A stretch of 64,000 nucleotides of DNA, taken from Acanthosepion pharaonis (lineage: Eukaryota; Mollusca; Cephalopoda; Sepiida; Sepiidae). The notes below the pieces were generated by a model that saw only the letters and a program-made list of their open reading frames with translations, did not search any database and was not told where the DNA came from. The position numbers and the translations under genes were made by a program. This document shows, in pieces, positions 53,585 to 64,000 of this stretch (position 1 is its first letter; the number at the start of each line of letters is the position of its first letter). The stretch covers positions 62,001 to 126,000 of the forward strand of contig CAHIKZ030002641.1 in NCBI GenBank assembly GCA_903632075.3, written 5' to 3'.

Positions 53585-54003
53585 CCTCCTCTTTCATCAA
53601 TCATCACCAAAAGTTAAAGTTCATAATTTTGAAGTACGGAAGCCTAAAAAAAAAAAGAAATCAATTATAAAATTGTATTTTCTTTATCTTGCCAAAAACG
53701 TACAAAATTACTGTGTCGCTTTCGTTCGTCTCCATTGCGAAAACTAAAACCGTAGCCCCAAATGTAAAAGGGTCTCGCGCTTAAGCGGTGTGTGGGGTGC
53801 CTGGCATCGACGTTCACTCGAGTAATCTATCTTAGTTTTGTCAAATATTCAAAAGAAATTATTGTAACAAACATCTAACATCCTATTTCAACAATTCTTA
53901 CAAAAGTCAACTTAGAATATTTCTTTTTTTTTTTCTGTATGTGAATTAATATTGGCAAACTTATATCTTCATACCCGCAAAAAAGGAGTGCCAAAAGGGC
54001 GGC

Positions 54004-54610
54004 TTTTCCATTGACACCGCAGCTATTATTTTAACTACCTTCAATCCTCGGCAATGATTATTGTTTTTTTGTTTTTTTTTTATTGTAATAAAACTTATGA
54101 AAGTGAATTTATACATTTTTTTTTGTTCTTAAGAATTGACAACAAAAATAATAAACACCATTTATTTATAAGATTGTTTATTGGAATGGTTGGCAAAATA
54201 TCGACTAATTACCAACTGAGTGGAACTTTATAAAATGGTAAATAATAAGGATTTTCCTTACAGTTGTTTCACATATTTTAATAATTTAGTAAATGTTTAT
54301 AAATTTATGAATATAAAATTGTTTCGTATTTTTTTCTTTTTAAATTGGTAAATGATATATATTGCATTGCATTAGTTTTAAATTATATTAATTTTTAGAA
54401 TGTTGTAAGTATAAAATAATTCTTGTAAATAAACAATCTAATAAATAAATAGTGTTTAATATTTTTGTTGTAAATTCTCAAGAGCAAAAAATGTATGAAT
54501 TCACATTTATCATGTGTTTATTCCATTTCTAATCATTGCCCTTTAAAAAAAAATAAACATTGCCGATGAGTGAAGGTAGTTAAAATAATAGCTGCGGTGT
54601 CAAGGGAAAA
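54004..54610. repeat. Foldback/MITE with 52-bp terminal inverted repeats
   Basis: The left end (54004-54056) TTTTCCATTGACACCGCAGC, TATTATTTTAACTACCTTCA pairs with the right end (54559-54610) TGAAGGTAGTTAAAATAATA, GCTGCGGTGTCAAGGGAAAA. The 500-bp middle is AT-rich and non-coding. No target-site duplication was obvious. It lies between the two terminal-exon candidates. Confidence 0.8.
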
Positions 54611-54796
54611 CTTGTACTTTTGATATTATGTTTTCTGACGGACACAAAGGTTCAAATTTGGTTTAATATTGATTAAAAACGGCGTTTACAATTTATACGC
54701 TTTAACAGACAGATGTGTAAATATACATGTGCTTCAACTATGAAATTGGCTGTCATTCTGAAGCCATATAAAAAGATTAAAAATATTTCTATTTAG

Positions 54797-54823
54797 GATC
54801 CGCAGCTCCTAAGGCTGACCTGA
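54797..54823 (+). CDS. Candidate terminal coding exon B (ends DPQLLRLT)
   Basis: Acceptor AATATTTCTATTTAG ending 54796. In phase 0 the frame reads DPQLLRLT then TGA (54821-54823), giving 349 residues. An AATAAA lies at 54841-54846, 18 bases after the stop, which would suit a very short 3' UTR. It is an alternative to 53573 and to read-through at 51962. Confidence 0.3.
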   Translation, partial: DPQLLRLT

Positions 54824-55180
54824 TTGTTTGAAATAGATCCAATAAAACCCATCTTCAGATGCTCAGTCAAGTGCGTATTTCTTGTTATTTTGAGACATGA
54901 TTTTTTTCATAATGAGATCCTTCAACGTTAGGCTTTACCATGCTACTACCTATTTTTACCTTATTCCTCAACAACATTTATTAATTAATTAATTTATTTC
55001 ACTTTTATTCAATTTCACTCGAAGAAAAACGATTATTGATAATTACTTTTACAACACCTTACACCCGAAAAAACTGACAACTCCAAGTTGACCTTTAACT
55101 AAATCTCATAGTTTCTATAAAATTCTTCCTTATAGAAATCAAAATTATACTCACTCTTTAGTTCAGGGTCATTATTACAG

Positions 55181-55251
55181 ATTCTACTAAGGTGGACTAT
55201 GACAAGGGTGGCTATGAAGATAACAGCTTTTTGCTGCTACTGCTTCAGCAG
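55181..55251 (+). CDS. Isolated exon-like segment
   Basis: Bounded by CATTATTACAG and CAG|GTAAGAT. With one base carried from an earlier exon it reads STKVDYDKGGYEDNSFLLLLL then QQ, which looks protein-like. In phase 0 it is also open (ILLRWTMTRVAMK and on), so it could follow exon 5. The frame choice, and whether it is real, cannot be settled here. The pyrimidine tract is weak. Confidence 0.25.
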
Positions 55252-55914
55252 GTAAGATAGGTAGTAAGTAAAGTACTGCTTCAAACAGTAATTTGTTGAA
55301 ATACTCACCCATAAAATCCATCCAGAACAACTGAAAATGCTTGGAAGAAATTCAACAAGTGCCGTAAAAAGTTCAATGAAAATAAGAAAAATTGTTGGCT
55401 TAAAGTTTGGTCTAAAAAAGGTTCTATTCTTACAAAAAAGAATCGGCCCATTTCTAGAATTGCGAACTTTGGTGAAAATTGCATCTAACATAGTAACCTA
55501 AAAAAAATTCCCAATAGTTTGACCGTGATGAAACTGCAAAACATTTCTTAAAAGCAAACCTGTATAAAATTAAAAAGGAAAAAAAAATATTGTCATTGTA
55601 TGTAATTGTTATGATTCAGTATTTTTTCTTGCCAAGTCAAGATTATCAAAGCAAATGGTACAGAGGAACTTGTGCTAAATGAAACTGGTATTTGGCATTG
55701 GAAGAGAAGCAACCTAACGTAAGAATAAACATTCTTGCTAATAAGTTTCACAAATGATTCTGTAAAGTCTATGCCTCATGTACCAATTCTATTCCTGGAT
55801 ATGTTAACCAATGATTAACATTTCTTTAGATCATCTTTCCTTTTAAGATTCAATAAGAGATGCAGAGGATGACTTTAATAACTTTTGTGTTTAAACAATA
55901 ACTGGTTTCTTTTT
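55252..55914. other. Intergenic or intronic DNA, nothing recognised
   Basis: An 84-codon minus-strand frame (55237-55491) has no recognisable domain or splice context and is not called. Confidence 0.35.
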
Positions 55915-56015
55915 TTATCATTTCATCCCAAGCAAAGCAATAAAGCTACTAACGCGCAAGGAGTTACTGGGTGCGAGGGAATATGAAAAAAAAAAAATTA
56001 TTAAGGAGAGAAAAA
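55915..56015 (-). mobile_element. LINE 3' end fragment, minus strand
   Basis: Plus-strand ATCATTTCATCCCAAGCAAAG, AATAAAGCTACTAACGCG, AAGGAGTTACTGGGTG is the reverse complement of the LINE terminus seen at 30060-30110. Confidence 0.7.
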
Positions 56016-57765
56016 GGTACCTCCAAAAATTCGTATACCTAAGGTTTAAATGTATTTTTCATAAAGGAAAAATTCTTTTTGAAGCTTTCCAACCGTTTCA
56101 ATTTAAGCTAAAGGGTTAAATTTTGTAATTCCAGAAAAAAAAATGCTGTAGAGTATTTCAAATAGAAATTTGAATGATTTTTAGTCGATGCTTCCGAAAA
56201 ACCAATCGAAACGGCCATTTTTAACTTTTTTTAGAGAAATGTAAACGAACTTATTTTTCGGTTTTGAAAATCCCGCTAAAATAAGATATACATTTTTGAA
56301 ACGTTACTTTCGTAAAATTAGCAAATTTAAAATTAAATTAATCTGTTCTGAAAAAAAAATCACTTACTTATAGCATAAAATTTTCTAGACAAACATTTCT
56401 TGACCTCGGGGTCTTGTTATTTTCACGTCTCCATCGATAATTTGATGGCTGAATGTGTTGACGGGGTTTAGTACGGTACATCAAAAGTGATATAACGTTT
56501 TTTTTTTTGTTTCTTATAATAATTTAAAATACTATAAAAATTTCTTACATTATTGAGTTACCTCTATCTCTTTCATTATTTAATAGCTAAGATAATGATA
56601 AATAATTTTGTTAATTATTAATATTACATTATTACATTTTTAATTTAATAACTGAGATAATAACTAATAAAATTATTATTATATTCATAATTAAAATATC
56701 TCACTGAGTTATTAATTGTTTAAATTGATAAATGAGATAATTTTATTCTCAATTTAATTTTTAATTTAATAACTGAGAGTGAGATATGACCTTTACATGT
56801 CAAGGGGCTTTCCCGTGGAGGAGACAAGCTTTGAAACACGTGACCTTTTAACAATAATATCACTTATGAGATATCATACTAAAAAAAATATAACATTTTG
56901 ACGCACAAAAAAAATATTTTAATTATGGTAATAAGTTTTGGTAGCATTATTTGTATTAAGCTTTTAATTTTCGCTTAGTAAATATAGTCTTCACTTAAAA
57001 ACTTAATAACTGACCCCACATTCTGCTTGGAAGAATTTTAAAACATTTTTTAAAATTAAAGAAAAATTAAAAAACTAAAAGAAAAATGCAAATAATTCTT
57101 GTAAAAATTCTTTATTCATTGAAATTTTTTTCTTCAGATAATAATGTCCATAATGTATATTATTTATAAAAGCAAATAAAAGCCTATCTAATTTGATAAT
57201 TAGATAATTTATTGCAGTTTTTATTTTATGATTTGGAGCAGATTTTTAAAAAGTTGGCAGTAGTTGTGAAAAAAAAATTGATGATTTAATTTCTCCAACG
57301 AGTCCTGCTTATAAGTAATATAAAACAATTTGTGAACTCTTTGAAATTCTAGAAAATTTCATAAAATTAATTTATGACGCGGGGGTGGGGTAGATTTTGT
57401 AAAAAAAATATTTTAAAAAAATTTTCTAAAAATAAAAAATAAGTCCTGAAAGTTTCATTAAAATCAGACAATTATTTGATTTTTTACAAGAATTTCCAAA
57501 TTAATGGGTTTTCCCCCTAAAACTGTTACACTAAAATGGCGATGACCACGTATTATAAAGTTAAAAAAAAAAAAAACGAAATTTTTGACCCAAATTTAGA
57601 ACGTGTTAGAAGGAAAGAAAAAATTTTAAAAGATATTTAAAAAATTCTTTGTTCTTTCCTCTTAATAATAACATAAACATTTTAATGATGAAACTTTGTT
57701 TTTATTAAGTTTCGGACCTTTTATCATTATGCTATACTGATTTTTTAGCGAATTATTGGAGGTGC
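56016..57765. other. Very AT-rich DNA, nothing recognised
   Basis: Repeated TTTAATTTAATAACTGAGA-type phrases at about 56640-56780 suggest an old short tandem duplication. No gene. Confidence 0.4.
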
Positions 57766-57960
57766 CTACAACAAAAGAACAGGAATTAAGAAGACAAAAG
57801 ATAACAATTGACATTGCATTTAAAATTTTTGAAGATCAAAGTTGACTGGAAAGCAAGAAGCCGGCAGAATGTTCCACAAATGAAAGAAGAAACTGTTAGC
57901 ATATTGTAGCCATTTAAACTGTAAAATGATGAGACCTTGCCGCTGTGACGTCACCCTGCG
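57766..57960 (-). mobile_element. LINE C-terminal fragment, minus strand
   Basis: The minus strand encodes LIILQFKWLQYANSFFFHLW then NILPASCFPVNFDLQKFK, the same protein tail as at 27734-27976 and 29860-29970. Adjacent AACAGGAATTAAGAAGAC (57780) also occurs at 27818. It stops where the GC-richer block begins, so a junction lies near 57950. Confidence 0.7.
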
Positions 57961-59140
57961 CCTCTGCCCCCATGCTATCCTGTGACGACCAATGTGACTT
58001 GGTATTGGTTGCGGCACCAAATGTGACGTTCTAACCCTTGGCTGATTCGGATGGAAAGCTGGTTAGATTCGGTATCAGTTTTGTCGTTCCCAGCTCGCCT
58101 CCAACGTCTGGTTACCGAAGTAACTGCTTTGATTTCTAGTCTAACCTACTCACGTTGTGATTTGATCTTAGGTAGACTAAATCAATCAGTCGTCGGGCCG
58201 TAATGCAAGCCGAATTCGAGCAAAGGTGACACTGCACAAGTATATGTAAAAGAAAATAAAGTAACAACTCGAAAGGTTCAAATGTGTTAAAAAAAGAATA
58301 ACAAATATCTTTATATCTGGTTTCTGAATACAGGACTGCGTCTTTCTCCCATGGATACGTGACACTTTGCGTTTGTTAGGCGAGTCTTAATATCTTAAGT
58401 TGTTTTTCAAGAAACTGGTTTTTGGTGTCTTCAGGCGATATTCGTAAAACTTGTTTTTGGTGGTGTGAGTCGTCGTTCAAAAAAAAAAAAAAATTGTTTT
58501 TGTTTTTGGAAGAAGTCTAAGTCGGGAATGCGTGGATATCTTTCAGTCAGCTTCCTGCGAGGCTGGTCTCCGAGCTCACAGCTCAACTCTGTCTGCTCTG
58601 TCGGAACTCTCCGAACTGCGTCTGCTGCAACTCAACCACTTTACTCTGACGTTCGTTTATATGGACGCCGACCAAAACCGGGTGGGGGCCTGTCGTGGTT
58701 TGGGTTCCTCGATAATTCCAAATCCGCAATAAGGATTTTTTTTTTGTTTTCGGACAGGAAAATTTATCACTTTCCATTTTTGGAAGTCCATTACTTTCTG
58801 TTTTAGAGAGGGTTCTTAAAGGGAATTGTCCTCCCAAATTCTTCCTTTCTCATATTGGTATCTCACACCAATCCCCCCAGAGGGCGTCAACAGGTTTCCC
58901 TTCTTTCTCATAGTGGTATCTCACACCAATCCCCTCAGAGGCGTCAACAGGTTTCCCTTCCTTCTCATATGTTTACCTTCGCCCATTGCTCACGTCACCA
59001 TTCAGCCAATGAACGCTCGGCAGCGTGGGTGTGGCTAGTCTGGCCTCAGTTTAAAATTATCGCTCAAAGAAAAAATATCTTCCTTTTTTTTTCTTTTTTT
59101 TTCCCTGACTCGGACCCCCACGACTCGTAGTGTGGTCATT
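57961..59140. repeat. GC-richer unclassified block, possibly an LTR
   Basis: Unlike its surroundings this 1.2-kb stretch is GC-rich. It starts with CACCCTGCGCCTCTGCCCC and a GGTTGCGGCACCAAATGTGACG phrase of the kind found at LTR-retrotransposon ends. It also has an AATAAA at 58254-58259 and a short tandem repeat at 58845. Open frames on both strands (58465-58837) look like composition effects. No second LTR or coding region was seen, so solo LTR is only a suggestion. Confidence 0.35.
58845..58973. repeat. Tandem repeat, 57-58 bp unit, 2.2 copies
   Basis: CTTTCTCATATTGGTATCTC, ACACCAATCCCC, GCGTCAACAGGTTTCCC repeats at 58845, 58903 and partly 58960. Confidence 0.9.
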
Positions 59141-60830
59141 AAGTCTCTATCTTAACTGAATGTCATCTGGAATTCATCAACGAGATTTTCGTCAAGTGAT
59201 CATGATTGGGTGAATCTGAATTTTTGTATCCTTAACGCCTTCGTATTTCTGTCGCCAACAATCTGTCCAGGTAACAAACTTTTATCATGGCCAGGTCTGG
59301 ACATAAAACAGGTGGTCTTTTCCAAAACCAAATGATATCTCCGAAAGATAGTTAATGGTTTATTCTTTTTTTTTTTCTCTTTTCCTTCCTTTTTTTTTTG
59401 GGGTGGTTTCAGCTGATCCTTTTTTTCTCGGTCGCATCCTCGACCTAAATAACGATTATCTTCCAGCATTTCTTTTTTGCGAGCCACTTTTGACCAATTT
59501 GAAATTTTCATTATTGCCATGGGCAGATTGCTATCTTTTTTTTATTCGCCGCGTCATAGCATAAATTAATTCTGACAGATCCGAGATCTTACGAATTTCC
59601 TATCTTCTGCGAAAAAAATACTTTTTTTTCGCAAATGAAAATAAAATCTTTACCACATTTCTTTTGTTAAAAAAATAACATCGCTCAGTATGTCTTTCGT
59701 GATAGCTTCTTCTCGCCTTGAGTATTTCTCGCTTTTAATTTTCACGCTTAATTAGTTAGCCAAACGCTAAATAGTGTCACACAGCCAATCTAGTACTGCA
59801 ATTAAATTCGTAAAGTCTAGGTACTATAGAGGAAAGTTAATCAGAACAATCACTATGAAAATATTTATAGAAAAGGCACAGGAATATTTTATATATAAAT
59901 AAGTGATGGGAAAGTGACTGAATCCGGGATTAAAAAAAGATAAGCCAGAAATGAGTTGAGAAATCGAGGGAAAAGATCTACCAGAAAGACATTGGTTTTG
60001 AAAAAGCACAAGATGAGAATAATAGGGACGAAATAAGAGATTGTGTTTAAAATTCTCTGAAAATTATTGGATGTAATATGCATTTGAGTAAAGGTCAAAA
60101 AGTCAACATCAAAATAACAAATAGAAAAATGCTACTCTGAAGGAATCACTGAAGACTCAAAATACTTTATCTCAGAAATTCAGACAGAAACAGAAATGAT
60201 TCTTATCAAATGATAATGTTGTTTGTAAATAAATTTATAGAATGTTCATGTTGGAATTTTCAAGCAGAAATTATTAGCCGTTCCCTGCGCCATTTTTTAA
60301 AAGTTTTTAATAAAAACTGGATACACAAGTGAAAAAATCTTTTCGCCTTTGCAGGTAGATAAAATTTTCCTAAAAGATTAACAATTATATTGAAAATAAA
60401 CCTTATTTCCAACACAATCACATACCCATATACATACCATATTAAAACACGACCGATCTTTATTTTCTACCCAATAACAGACAATATTTACAAGCATGCC
60501 TAAAAAGATTCCACAATATAACACACATCGTTTAAATCAAAGCGTCCATTCGTTAGAAATTAACATCACCACGTGAAATATTTGACCAATCAGAAAAAAC
60601 TAAAACCTTATTTTTCTCGAAAGAAAATGTTATAAAAACACACAGATTTCTACTTTCATGTGGAGATATGCGACTGCTTGTAAACTGTTCAAACAAAAGA
60701 GAAAACATGGCTACATCGCTTTTTTCTTCCTCAATCCAAACGTGTGCTGAAAGAAATTTCAAAGGAATCATCTCCCCCGCCAAAAAAAAAAAAAAAGGAA
60801 TTGTCAGTGGATCTTCGCTGATGATCAAAG
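59141..60830. other. AT-rich DNA, nothing recognised
   Basis: T/C-rich tracts at 59365-59425 and several short meaningless frames. No repeat family or exon identified. Confidence 0.4.
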
Positions 60831-60965
60831 GCTTTTCTAAACCACAGTATTTACTGTGGACCAACTACTCAAGAATCTTTTCTAAACTTCAGATTTTTCT
60901 GTGGACCAACTACTCAAGAATCTTTTCTAAACTTCAGATTTTTCTGTGGACCAACTACCCAAAGA
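60831..60965. repeat. Tandem repeat, 45-bp unit, 3 copies
   Basis: GGACCAACTACTCAAGAATC, TTTTCTAAACTTCAGATTTT, TCTGT repeats at 60858, 60903 and 60948. Because 45 is a multiple of three, the open frame at 60668-61036 shows a repeated peptide (FSKLQIFLWTNYSRI). That frame has no other coding support. Confidence 0.9.
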
Positions 60966-61109
60966 CTTTAACTCAACCAAAGACTATTTTTTTAGTCCTT
61001 TTTGACTCTTTTGAATTCATGTACATATGTTTGTAAATACAAATGATTTATTTAGCAGGCATGAGACCATGTTTTCTTTATTCTTATTTTATTATTGCCT
61101 GAATTTCCT

Positions 61110-61440
61110 ATACTATCTGCCGTGGTTCAGTGGTTAATGAGCTAACCCCACAAGCTACTATCAACGATAGCTATCCTTCACTGTAAGTTCTTTGGATGAT
61201 AAACTTGTGTCAAAGTTCAGTCCTCTCCATCTGGGGTATCTGTGGGGAAGGTGTAGATATATCCCCATACACATGTTATGGGCCACAGAGCACTAATGAG
61301 TTCGATCCTCACCGAAGTGCCCACTATTTATAACCTCATGCCACACTAAGCTAAACTTATTAAATATCTACGCAAGTATAAAATACACATATATAAATAT
61401 TTACTTAGCTTAATTTAATCCGACACAAGGCCATGATAGT
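61110..61440 (+). mobile_element. SINE-C copy or copies
   Basis: CTGCCGTGGTTCAGTGGTTAATGAG (about 61119) is a tRNA-like head, and a second B-box-like GAGTTCGATCCTCACCG lies at 61299. After it come GTGCCCACTATTTATAACCTC, ATGCCACACTAAGCTAAAC. A minus-strand piece (GACACAAGGCCATGATAGTG) follows at 61422. Confidence 0.6.
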
Positions 61441-61649
61441 GAGCGCCTAGCGAGAACTGGATTTTCTATGAATGGACTTTAATGTGCTTAATATTTACGT
61501 CATATGGTATAAGGCCAAAAGAGGTTGAAATGGAGATTGAACGATTGTGTTACCTGCCAAATCTTGGCCTTTATCTGAGATCATCCACAGGTACCTTAGT
61601 ATAAGCTTATAGACAATAAGGTGAGTCTGGTTGCACATTATTACTTATC

Positions 61650-62290
61650 AGTAAATTTAGTCATCACTAGGCAACCCAGACTTATAGCCTTGTAGCCAAA
61701 CTCTTGCCAGAATCTATCTTCCATATTTATAAGTCTACCATTCATCCTTGTCTTTGAATACCTCTGCCAAAACTGGTCTGGTGCTCCTGCTATATATTTA
61801 GAGATTCTTGATAAATCCAAAGAAGAATCTGCAATCTTATTGGTGTTGACCTGGCATCTTGGCTTCAATCACTTTCCCACCGCCATAATGTAGCTTCTTT
61901 ATGCTTTTTTTGATAAATACTTTCATGGTAATTGTTCTGATGAACTTTCCTCTTAGGTACCTAAACTTTATGAATTTAAGTCTAGTACTAGATTTGCAGC
62001 AAAGTCTCACCATTTTACACTTGAAATGGTTATATGCAACCGTAAGTTCTATGCTAAAAGTTTCTTCTGTTGCACTTCTTGCTTGTGGAATTCTCTTCCA
62101 GTTTCTTGATTCTCGGTCATCTTTGATCTTCAAAAATTTAAATGCAATGCCAACTGTTATCTTCTATCTTCTTAATTCTGTTTTTTTTTTTTTTGTTTTC
62201 TAAAAAAAAATTTTTCCGATATTTTCTCTATTTTAAAAACATATTTGCATCTTAGTGGCTTTATTGCCTTACTTTGAAAGAAATGTTTTA
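61650..62290 (+). mobile_element. LINE 3' half, plus strand
   Basis: Shares with 29620-30115 the phrases TTTAGAGATTCTTGATAAATCC, AAGAAGAATCTGCAATC, CTGGCATCTTGGCTTC and ATTTCTTCTGTTGCAC-like blocks. Translated pieces include PRLYEFKSSTRFAAK-like and RSSLIFKNLNAM segments in shifted frames. The 3' end CATCTTAGTGGCTTTATTGC is followed by an A-rich run. Confidence 0.75.
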
Positions 62291-62984
62291 AAAAGAAGAA
62301 GAAGAAAAAAAAGCTAAGTTTAGTAAATAGCGACGACCATAGGGACCAGTGCAAAACGCACAACCATCGCGTTCGTTTCTACTTCCCTCCGGACAAATTT
62401 ATTTTTGCTTCATTCTTCCTAATAAATATAGAAACTTATTGACCTTTTACTCAATAATAAAGAAAATCGATTTGATTGTGAACAGTAATTATGAAGATAA
62501 TAACAGAGTGACTTTCCAACGGAAGGTGACCTAATCAGCATGTGACCTGTACTCCATACTTAAGAAGTCCCCAAATTAGGCTAACATCTAGCATGAATAG
62601 CAGCCCGTTTACAAAAGATATCACCTCATCAAAATACTTCTGGATATTTAGGCTTTACTGTTTCTTAATATTATTTTACGTTTTCTTAACAGACTTTCAT
62701 TTTCGTTTTTCATTTAACAGACTTTCATTTTCGTTATAAAAGTCAGAAAAGTTTTCCATGATGAATTATAACAAATTAAACAAGGAAAATTTAGATTTTC
62801 TTTTGAGTGATGACTGACTAATATTCCGATAGATAAAGTTTCTTTTTATATTTTTTAACTAATTACTGAGTAAATCTGAGTACGCTATTTAAAATTTCTA
62901 GTTGCTAATTTCAAAATGATTTTGTAATTTAATAACTTTTACATAATTCTTACTATCTACTTTCAGTAATAATTGCTATTTATT
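62291..62984. other. AT-rich DNA, nothing recognised
   Basis: Direct repeat AACAGACTTTCATTTTCG at 62690 and 62717. No exon or named element. Confidence 0.4.
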
Positions 62985-63265
62985 AAGCTAAGCTTAGTTT
63001 GAGCACAAGTATAGTGAGGAACATAATCAGTAGTAATAAGCAACTAAGCTAGCTTGCTGACCATTAACTGACTCAGAAGCGTCCCATCTCTTAGCTTAGT
63101 TTGGATACAAGGTCACAACTTTGGAACCCGAATGAGGACCGAACTCACTACACAATAATAGCTTGTTTGATAATTGTTATTAGAAGCTGACTCACCATTA
63201 CTAAGTGCAATTTCGTTTTGATATAAGATCACAAATATGGGGCACCCAGTGAGGATCGAACTCCT
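62985..63265 (-). mobile_element. Two SINE-C copies, minus strand
   Basis: The plus strand twice shows a complement of the SINE-C body and B box: GGATACAAGGTCACAACTTT...GAGGACCGAACTCAC (63100-63160), and GATATAAGATCACAAATATG...GAGGATCGAACTCC (63217-63265). Two partial copies are arranged in tandem. Confidence 0.65.
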
Positions 63266-63709
63266 TAATAATACTCTACAAAAGTATTATCTACCCATTC
63301 CAAAACAAGGCACCCACATGTCCTATAATGATTGTTCCATTTAGTGTAGGAAATATATATGCAGATGTAACAATGATTACGGGACAGATGTTATATCTTA
63401 AAGGAATATTTGATGGATGGACTCATTAACTGACAAAATTGCACTTTTCCTACTGGTACCAATAGATGGTGTTTGATCCCTGATAGAAAACAAAGGAACT
63501 CCCAAGTTTGAAATATCACAATACAATCTTCCTGTCCTATTTATTCTTATTTGGCTTTACGCTGGAAGCTGAGTACATATCTCTTTGGGGTTGCCTTGTG
63601 AGGTCAGTGCTTTAATCTCAAGTCTAAACCAATATTGCGAATGCAGAATTTCAAGGCAGAGATCCCCAGCCACATAGAATGAGGTAGACATGTTGAAATC
63701 ATGCTAATA
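63266..63709. other. Unassigned DNA
   Basis: No gene or repeat recognised. Confidence 0.35.
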
Positions 63710-64000
63710 GCCAATCTTCTCATTTTACATCCTGTATCTTCTCATCTATTCCTTATCCCTTTCAATCTTCATTGCACACCCATGTTTTTATCCAAATGCT
63801 ATACAAACGTGTATTCTCTTCACTATGGCACCTAGACTTTATGAATTTAAGCGCAATATTAGACTGGTGTTGACATCTCATCAATTTACAGTTGAGATAG
63901 CTAGATGTAACCGTAAGTTCTAAGTTAACAGTTTCTTCTCTCACAATTCTTGTTTGTAGAATTCCCTTCTGGCTCCTTGCTTTCCAGCCAACTTTAAATC
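63710..64000 (+). mobile_element. LINE 3' half, cut by the window end
   Basis: GCACCTAGACTTTATGAATTTAAGCGCAA (63828) and AGTTTCTTCTCTCACAATTCTTG (63930) match 29790-29900 and 61960-62090. It encodes frameshifted pieces of the same LINE C-terminus and continues beyond 64000. Confidence 0.75.

Noticed and set aside
58465..58837. Overlapping frames on both strands in the GC-richer block
   Set aside because: Open frames on both strands at once reflect base composition. No domain was recognised.
60668..61036. 122-residue frame with repeated FSKLQIFLWTNYSRI
   Set aside because: A 45-bp tandem repeat keeps the frame open. There is no splice signal or homology, and the upstream part contains a poly-Lys A-run.

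Overview
The window looks like AT-rich, repeat-dense, non-coding DNA from an invertebrate, most likely a mollusc and probably a coleoid cephalopod. That assignment is inference. It rests on many short tRNA-derived SINEs, dense (TA)n, (CA)n and (ATCT)n arrays, Penelope-like and other non-LTR retroelement relics, Helitrons, and one gene whose small exons are spread over about 30 kb. Nothing looks prokaryotic: there are no operons, CRISPR arrays, rRNA genes or intact tRNA genes.

Gene content. One host gene is well supported. It has five coding exons on the + strand (22286-22923, 33493-33687, 44266-44334, 46955-47029, 51916-51961). Every exon is followed by a GTAAG donor and joins the next in frame: four phase-2 junctions, then a phase-0 end. 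The product is a single-pass membrane protein of about 341-349 residues. It has a Ser/Thr-rich, cysteine-free outer domain with five N-glycosylation sequons, one membrane helix (residues 155-176), and a Tyr/Pro-rich tail. I do not recognise the family. Three different 3' ends can be drawn (read-through at 51962, acceptor at 53573, acceptor at 54797), and two of them give a class I PDZ-type C-terminus. A further isolated exon-like segment lies at 55181-55251.

Mobile elements by region. 0-1.3 kb: a broken RNase H-bearing LINE (minus strand). 3.25-3.93 kb and 50.37-51.24 kb: non-autonomous Helitrons. 9.9-12.5 kb: a 5'-truncated Penelope-like element (RT with YVDD plus GIY-YIG) between inverted pLTR-like arms. 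13-17 kb: foldback elements and direct repeats. 22-33 kb (intron 1): SINEs, a foldback, a minisatellite, a Tc1-like relic and LINE tails. 41.1-43.6 kb: a foldback carrying two complete hammerhead ribozyme motifs, then a GIY-YIG retroelement relic split first by a LINE and then by a SINE. 45.4-46.9 kb: a dead mariner with a SINE inside it, ending 91 bp before exon 4. 54.0-54.6 kb: a foldback element. 55-64 kb: LINE 3' ends, SINEs, tandem repeats and unassigned AT-rich DNA.

The most striking theme is hammerhead ribozyme cores, from intact to decayed, placed in the arms of inverted-repeat elements. In the element pairs examined, the left-arm copy lies on the minus strand and the right-arm copy on the plus strand. 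The best pair (41192-41236 minus, 41635-41679 plus) has the CUGAUGA box, stem II, GAAA, stem III, a GUC cleavage site and a 5-bp stem I in both copies. A tRNA-headed SINE family present about ten times here (called SINE-A) carries a related, degenerate hammerhead-like fold in its 3' tail and repeatedly occurs as inverted dimers. Hammerheads in Penelope-like elements are known. A SINE tail built on that fold, and the recurrent head-to-head dimers, are the observations most worth a second look. SINE-A, SINE-B and SINE-C are local names used only in this annotation.
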